Of a stretch of DNA of 64,000 nt, positions 60,945 to 64,000 are shown one piece after another. The DNA is from an uncultured bacterium (lineage in GTDB: Bacteria; Edwardsbacteria; AC1; EtOH8). Made by a program: the position numbers and the translations under genes. Every line of letters starts with the position of its first letter. The first letter of the stretch is position 1. The notes below the pieces were generated by a model. That model did no database searches. It was not told the origin of the DNA and was given only the letters and a program-made list of their open reading frames with translations. The DNA is taken from positions 62,001 through 126,000 of the forward strand of contig CALMGM010000008.1 of NCBI GenBank assembly GCA_937863685.1, written 5' to 3'.

Positions 60945-62183
60945 TTACTGCTCGTATTTCCTAACCGCCAAGCATACATTATGCCCGCCGAAGCCGAAGG
61001 AGTTGGACAGGGCCGCCCTGATCTCGGCTGGGCGGGATTTGTTGGGCACGTAATCCAGGTCGCACTCCGGGTCCGGGGTGGTGTAATTGATGGTGGGATG
61101 AACGGTTTTATTCTTGATGCATAGGGTGGTGGCAATTATTTCTACGCCTCCGGCCGCCCCCAGCAAATGCCCGGTCATGGATTTGGTGGAGGAAACGGCC
61201 AGTTTTTTGGCGTGTTCCCCGAACACTGTCTTGATGGCGGCCGTCTCGTACTTGTCATTCATATCGGTGGAGGTGCCGTGGGCATTGATATAATCCACAT
61301 CCTCCGGTTTGAGGTCGGCTGTCTTCAGGGCCATTTTCATGGCTCTGACTGCGCCTTCGCCGCCCGGAGCCGGGGCGGTGATATGGTGGGCGTCGCCGGT
61401 GGCGCCGTAGCCGCAAAGCTCGGCGTAGATCTTGGCGCCGCGGGATTTGGCATGTTCCAGTTCTTCCAGAATGATTATGCCGGCGCCCTCGCCCATTACA
61501 AAGCCGTCGCGGTCCTTGTCGAACGGGCGGGAGGCCTGTTCCGGAGCGTCATTGCGGGTGGAGAGCGCCCGCAGTGAGCAGAACCCGGCCAGGGCCAGCG
61601 GGGTTATCGGGGCCTCGGCCCCTCCGCAGATCATGGCGTCGCTGTCGCCGGTCTGAATGCTCTTCAGCGCTTCGCCGATGGCATGGCCGCCCGAGGCGCA
61701 GGCCGATACTGTGGCAAAATTGGGCCCCTTGGCTCCATAGGCGATGGACACGTACCCGGCCGCGATATCGGAGATCATCATCGGCACGAAGAACGGGGAG
61801 ACCTTGTCCGGCCCGGATTCCAGCAGTTTTTGGTGCTGGGCCTCCCAGGTCTCGGTGCCGCCGATGCCGGAGGCGATGATAACCCCCACCCGCTCGGCGA
61901 ACTCGCCCTCGATCTTCAGACCGGAGTCCTCCACCGCCATCTTGGCGGCCGCCATGGCATAATGGGTGTAGCGGTCCATCCGGCGCAGCTCTTTCCGGTC
62001 TATGAAAACCGCCGGGTCGAAATTCTTGACCTCTCCGGCTATATGGGCATTGTGCTTGGAGGTATCAAACCTGGTGATGGTTTCGATCCCGTTCTTGCCG
62101 TCCCTGAGACCGGCCCAGAATTCCTCTACATTGTTTCCGATGGGGGACACCACCCCCATCCCGGTTATTACTACCCTTCTTTT
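60945..62183 (-). CDS. fabF: Beta-ketoacyl-ACP synthase II
   Basis: [49 protein letters not shown]. Confidence 0.97.
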   Translation of the reverse strand, partial: KRRVVITGMGVVSPIGNNVEEFWAGLRDGKNGIETITRFDTSKHNAHIAGEVKNFDPAVFIDRKELRRMDRYTHYAMAAAKMAVEDSGLKIEGEFAERVGVIIASGIGGTETWEAQHQKLLESGPDKVSPFFVPMMISDIAAGYVSIAYGAKGPNFATVSACASGGHAIGEALKSIQTGDSDAMICGGAEAPITPLALAGFCSLRALSTRNDAPEQASRPFDKDRDGFVMGEGAGIIILEELEHAKSRGAKIYAELCGYGATGDAHHITAPAPGGEGAVRAMKMALKTADLKPEDVDYINAHGTSTDMNDKYETAAIKTVFGEHAKKLAVSSTKSMTGHLLGAAGGVEIIATTLCIKNKTVHPTINYTTPDPECDLDYVPNKSRPAEIRAALSNSFGFGGHNVCLAVRKYEQ

Positions 62184-62283
62184 CATATACTTTAAATCTT
62201 TCTTCAAGATGATTGTTTCTTCGGAACGGAGGCGCCGGTGTCCGCCGGTCACCCCCGTTTTTATTCTGTATGACGGCTTTGCT

Positions 62284-62523
62284 CTATTTTTCGGCCATCT
62301 TCTTTTCGATATACTCGACCGCGCCGCCTACTGTGGTCAGCTTCTCGGCCTCGTCATCCGGGATCTCCATCCCGAACTTCTCTTCCAGGGCCATCACCAG
62401 TTCCACGGTGTCCAGTGAATCGGCTCCCAGATCCTCGATGAAAGAAGCTTCCATGGTCACCTGCGAAGCGTCAACTCCCAGACGATCGATAACGATCTTT
62501 TTGACATCATCGATTACTGCCAT
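62284..62523 (-). CDS. acpP: Acyl carrier protein
   Basis: [33 protein letters not shown]. Confidence 0.98.
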   Translation of the reverse strand: MAVIDDVKKIVIDRLGVDASQVTMEASFIEDLGADSLDTVELVMALEEKFGMEIPDDEAEKLTTVGGAVEYIEKKMAEK

Positions 62524-62593
62524 TTTGTTTCACCTCCTTTTGATAGTTAATGTAGTGATTGGTTATATTGGGTTTTATTGATTTCCTATCCTG

Positions 62594-62693
62594 CTGTCAT
62601 ACTGAGAAAAGCATCCCGCCAGAAAGGTTGAAGTATGGCAGCATATCGCCACCCTACCGCCAGTCACGTTCGAAAGTATACTCAGGGTGACAG
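62594..62693. repeat. MITE-like element (100 bp)
   Basis: CTGTCATACTGAG...CTCAGGGTGACAG terminal inverted repeats (11/13). Confidence 0.75.
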
Positions 62694-62706
62694 ACGATAT
62701 TGGGTT

Positions 62707-63447
62707 TCACATCACCAGGCCGCCATCAACATGCAAGACCTGGCCGGTGATATAAGCCGCCTGCTCGGAGACCAGGAACAGCACCGCATTGGCCACGTCG
62801 TCCACGCTGCCCATCCGGCCCAGCGGGATGCCCTTCTTGTAGTTCTCCTTGACCTCGTCGGTCAGCTTGGCGGTCATGGCGGTCTCGATGAAGCCCGGAG
62901 CGATGGCGTTGCAGGTGATGTTGCGCGAGGCAAACTCCTTGGCGGTGGACTTGGTGAAGGCGATCAGGCCGCCCTTGGAAGCGGCATAATTGGACTGCCC
63001 GGCATTGCCCATCACGCCGATGACCGAGGACATGTTGACTATCCGGCCAGAGCGTTGTTTCATCATGATCCGGGAGACGGCCTTGGTCAGCAGGAAGGCG
63101 CCTTTGAGGTTGATGTCCAGCACCAGGTCCCAGTCCTTTTCCTCCATCCGCATCATCAGGTTGTCCCTGGTAACACCAGCATTATTGACCAAAATGTCAA
63201 TAGTGTCAAATGTCTCTTGCGTCTTTTTCACCAGTTCCGCGACCTCATTGGCATCGGCCACGTTGCATTTTACTGCTATGGCCTTTACGCCCAGGGCCTC
63301 GATCTCTTTGGCGGTCTTCTCGGCCTCTTCGATGTTGACGTCGCTGACCACGATGTTGGCCCCGGCCTTGGCCAGCGCCAGGGCGATGGATTTCCCTATT
63401 CCCTGGGCCGAGCCGGTTACGATGGCGTTTTTATCTTTTAACTGCAT
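62707..63447 (-). CDS. fabG: 3-oxoacyl-ACP reductase
   Basis: VTGSAQGIGKSIALALAKAG; NNAGVTRDNLMMRM; YAASKGGLIAFTKS. Confidence 0.96.
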   Translation of the reverse strand: MQLKDKNAIVTGSAQGIGKSIALALAKAGANIVVSDVNIEEAEKTAKEIEALGVKAIAVKCNVADANEVAELVKKTQETFDTIDILVNNAGVTRDNLMMRMEEKDWDLVLDINLKGAFLLTKAVSRIMMKQRSGRIVNMSSVIGVMGNAGQSNYAASKGGLIAFTKSTAKEFASRNITCNAIAPGFIETAMTAKLTDEVKENYKKGIPLGRMGSVDDVANAVLFLVSEQAAYITGQVLHVDGGLVM

Positions 63448-63457
63448 CTCTACCTGC

Positions 63458-64000
63458 TTACTTTAATACAAATTTGATTGTTGACGTTGTGTTCCTTCCC
63501 AGTGTCAGCGTCGTCGATCTTTCCGGGCAACCGCTCTTTATGGCATAAACCGTCACGCTGTCACAGACCTTGTATGTGCCCAAGGCACTGCCGGTATCGT
63601 CCTTGCCGGCAAAGGTCGAATCGATCGGAATGTCGGCTATTGTAAAAGCTCCTTGCGCGCTGGTATAGGCATTGACCCGTATGGAGGAAATGTCCTCGAT
63701 ATTTATGAATAACGGCTCGGCAAATTTGATAGTGGAATCATTCCGGGAAATGACACATTCCGAAATGTAATATCCCGCCGCCATCGGAATATTCCCTGAA
63801 TCATATCCGTTCCACATCAAAGAATGTAAACCGGCCTGCATTATCTGATCCACAAGCGTTTTGACGGCCAGGTCCTTTTGTTTTATGGTCACCTTAACTT
63901 GACTGCTGCAGGCCAGAGAGAAACCGAATTGGGTATTGATACTGAACGGGCAGGGATAGGCGGAAGTAAAACTGTCATGATATGTCGGCACCGGCCCTAA
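63458..64000 (-). CDS. Partial secreted protein with FlgD-like/CNA-B-like segments (continues past window end)
   Basis: Open frame reaches window edge (LGPVPTYHDSFTSAYPCPFS); HSLMWNGYDSGNIPMAAGYYI is FlgD-like. Confidence 0.65.
   Translation of the reverse strand, partial: LGPVPTYHDSFTSAYPCPFSINTQFGFSLACSSQVKVTIKQKDLAVKTLVDQIMQAGLHSLMWNGYDSGNIPMAAGYYISECVISRNDSTIKFAEPLFINIEDISSIRVNAYTSAQGAFTIADIPIDSTFAGKDDTGSALGTYKVCDSVTVYAIKSGCPERSTTLTLGRNTTSTIKFVLK

Overview
The window is a ~64 kb chromosomal segment of a Gram-negative-type bacterium. The PorV/PorQ-like protein and FlgD/T9SS-like C-termini suggest an uncultured FCB-like lineage, but this is inference. Most genes are on the minus strand. 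Housekeeping content includes pnp-rpsO-ribF-truB, dxs, prenyl synthase, xseAB, folD, ymdB-like, rny, 6S RNA, zapA, pheT-pheS-rplT-rpmI-infC, uvrA, rnc-fabF-acpP-fabG and tRNA-Asn. These are interleaved with large secreted proteins (S8, C25 and M6 peptidases and a kelch protein) that share a C-terminal sorting-like domain. The most notable items are: (i) an AT-rich three-gene island at 57867-58927 that reads as a HicA-HicB-SecB-like toxin-antitoxin-chaperone (TAC) module; (ii) an unidentified ~220-nt structured RNA at the left edge with a perfect TTGACA-N17-TATAAT promoter and an intrinsic terminator; (iii) a duplicated 3' end of the ymdB-like gene with a small lipoprotein ORF inserted between the copies; (iv) a ~100-bp MITE-like repeat family, including one copy inserted inside a direct repeat; (v) a ~300-nt infC leader with a possible attenuator and an apparent AUU start codon; (vi) a run of consecutive genes sharing a short SHOCT-like helical motif. 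All calls were made by reading the sequence. No database search or folding program was run.
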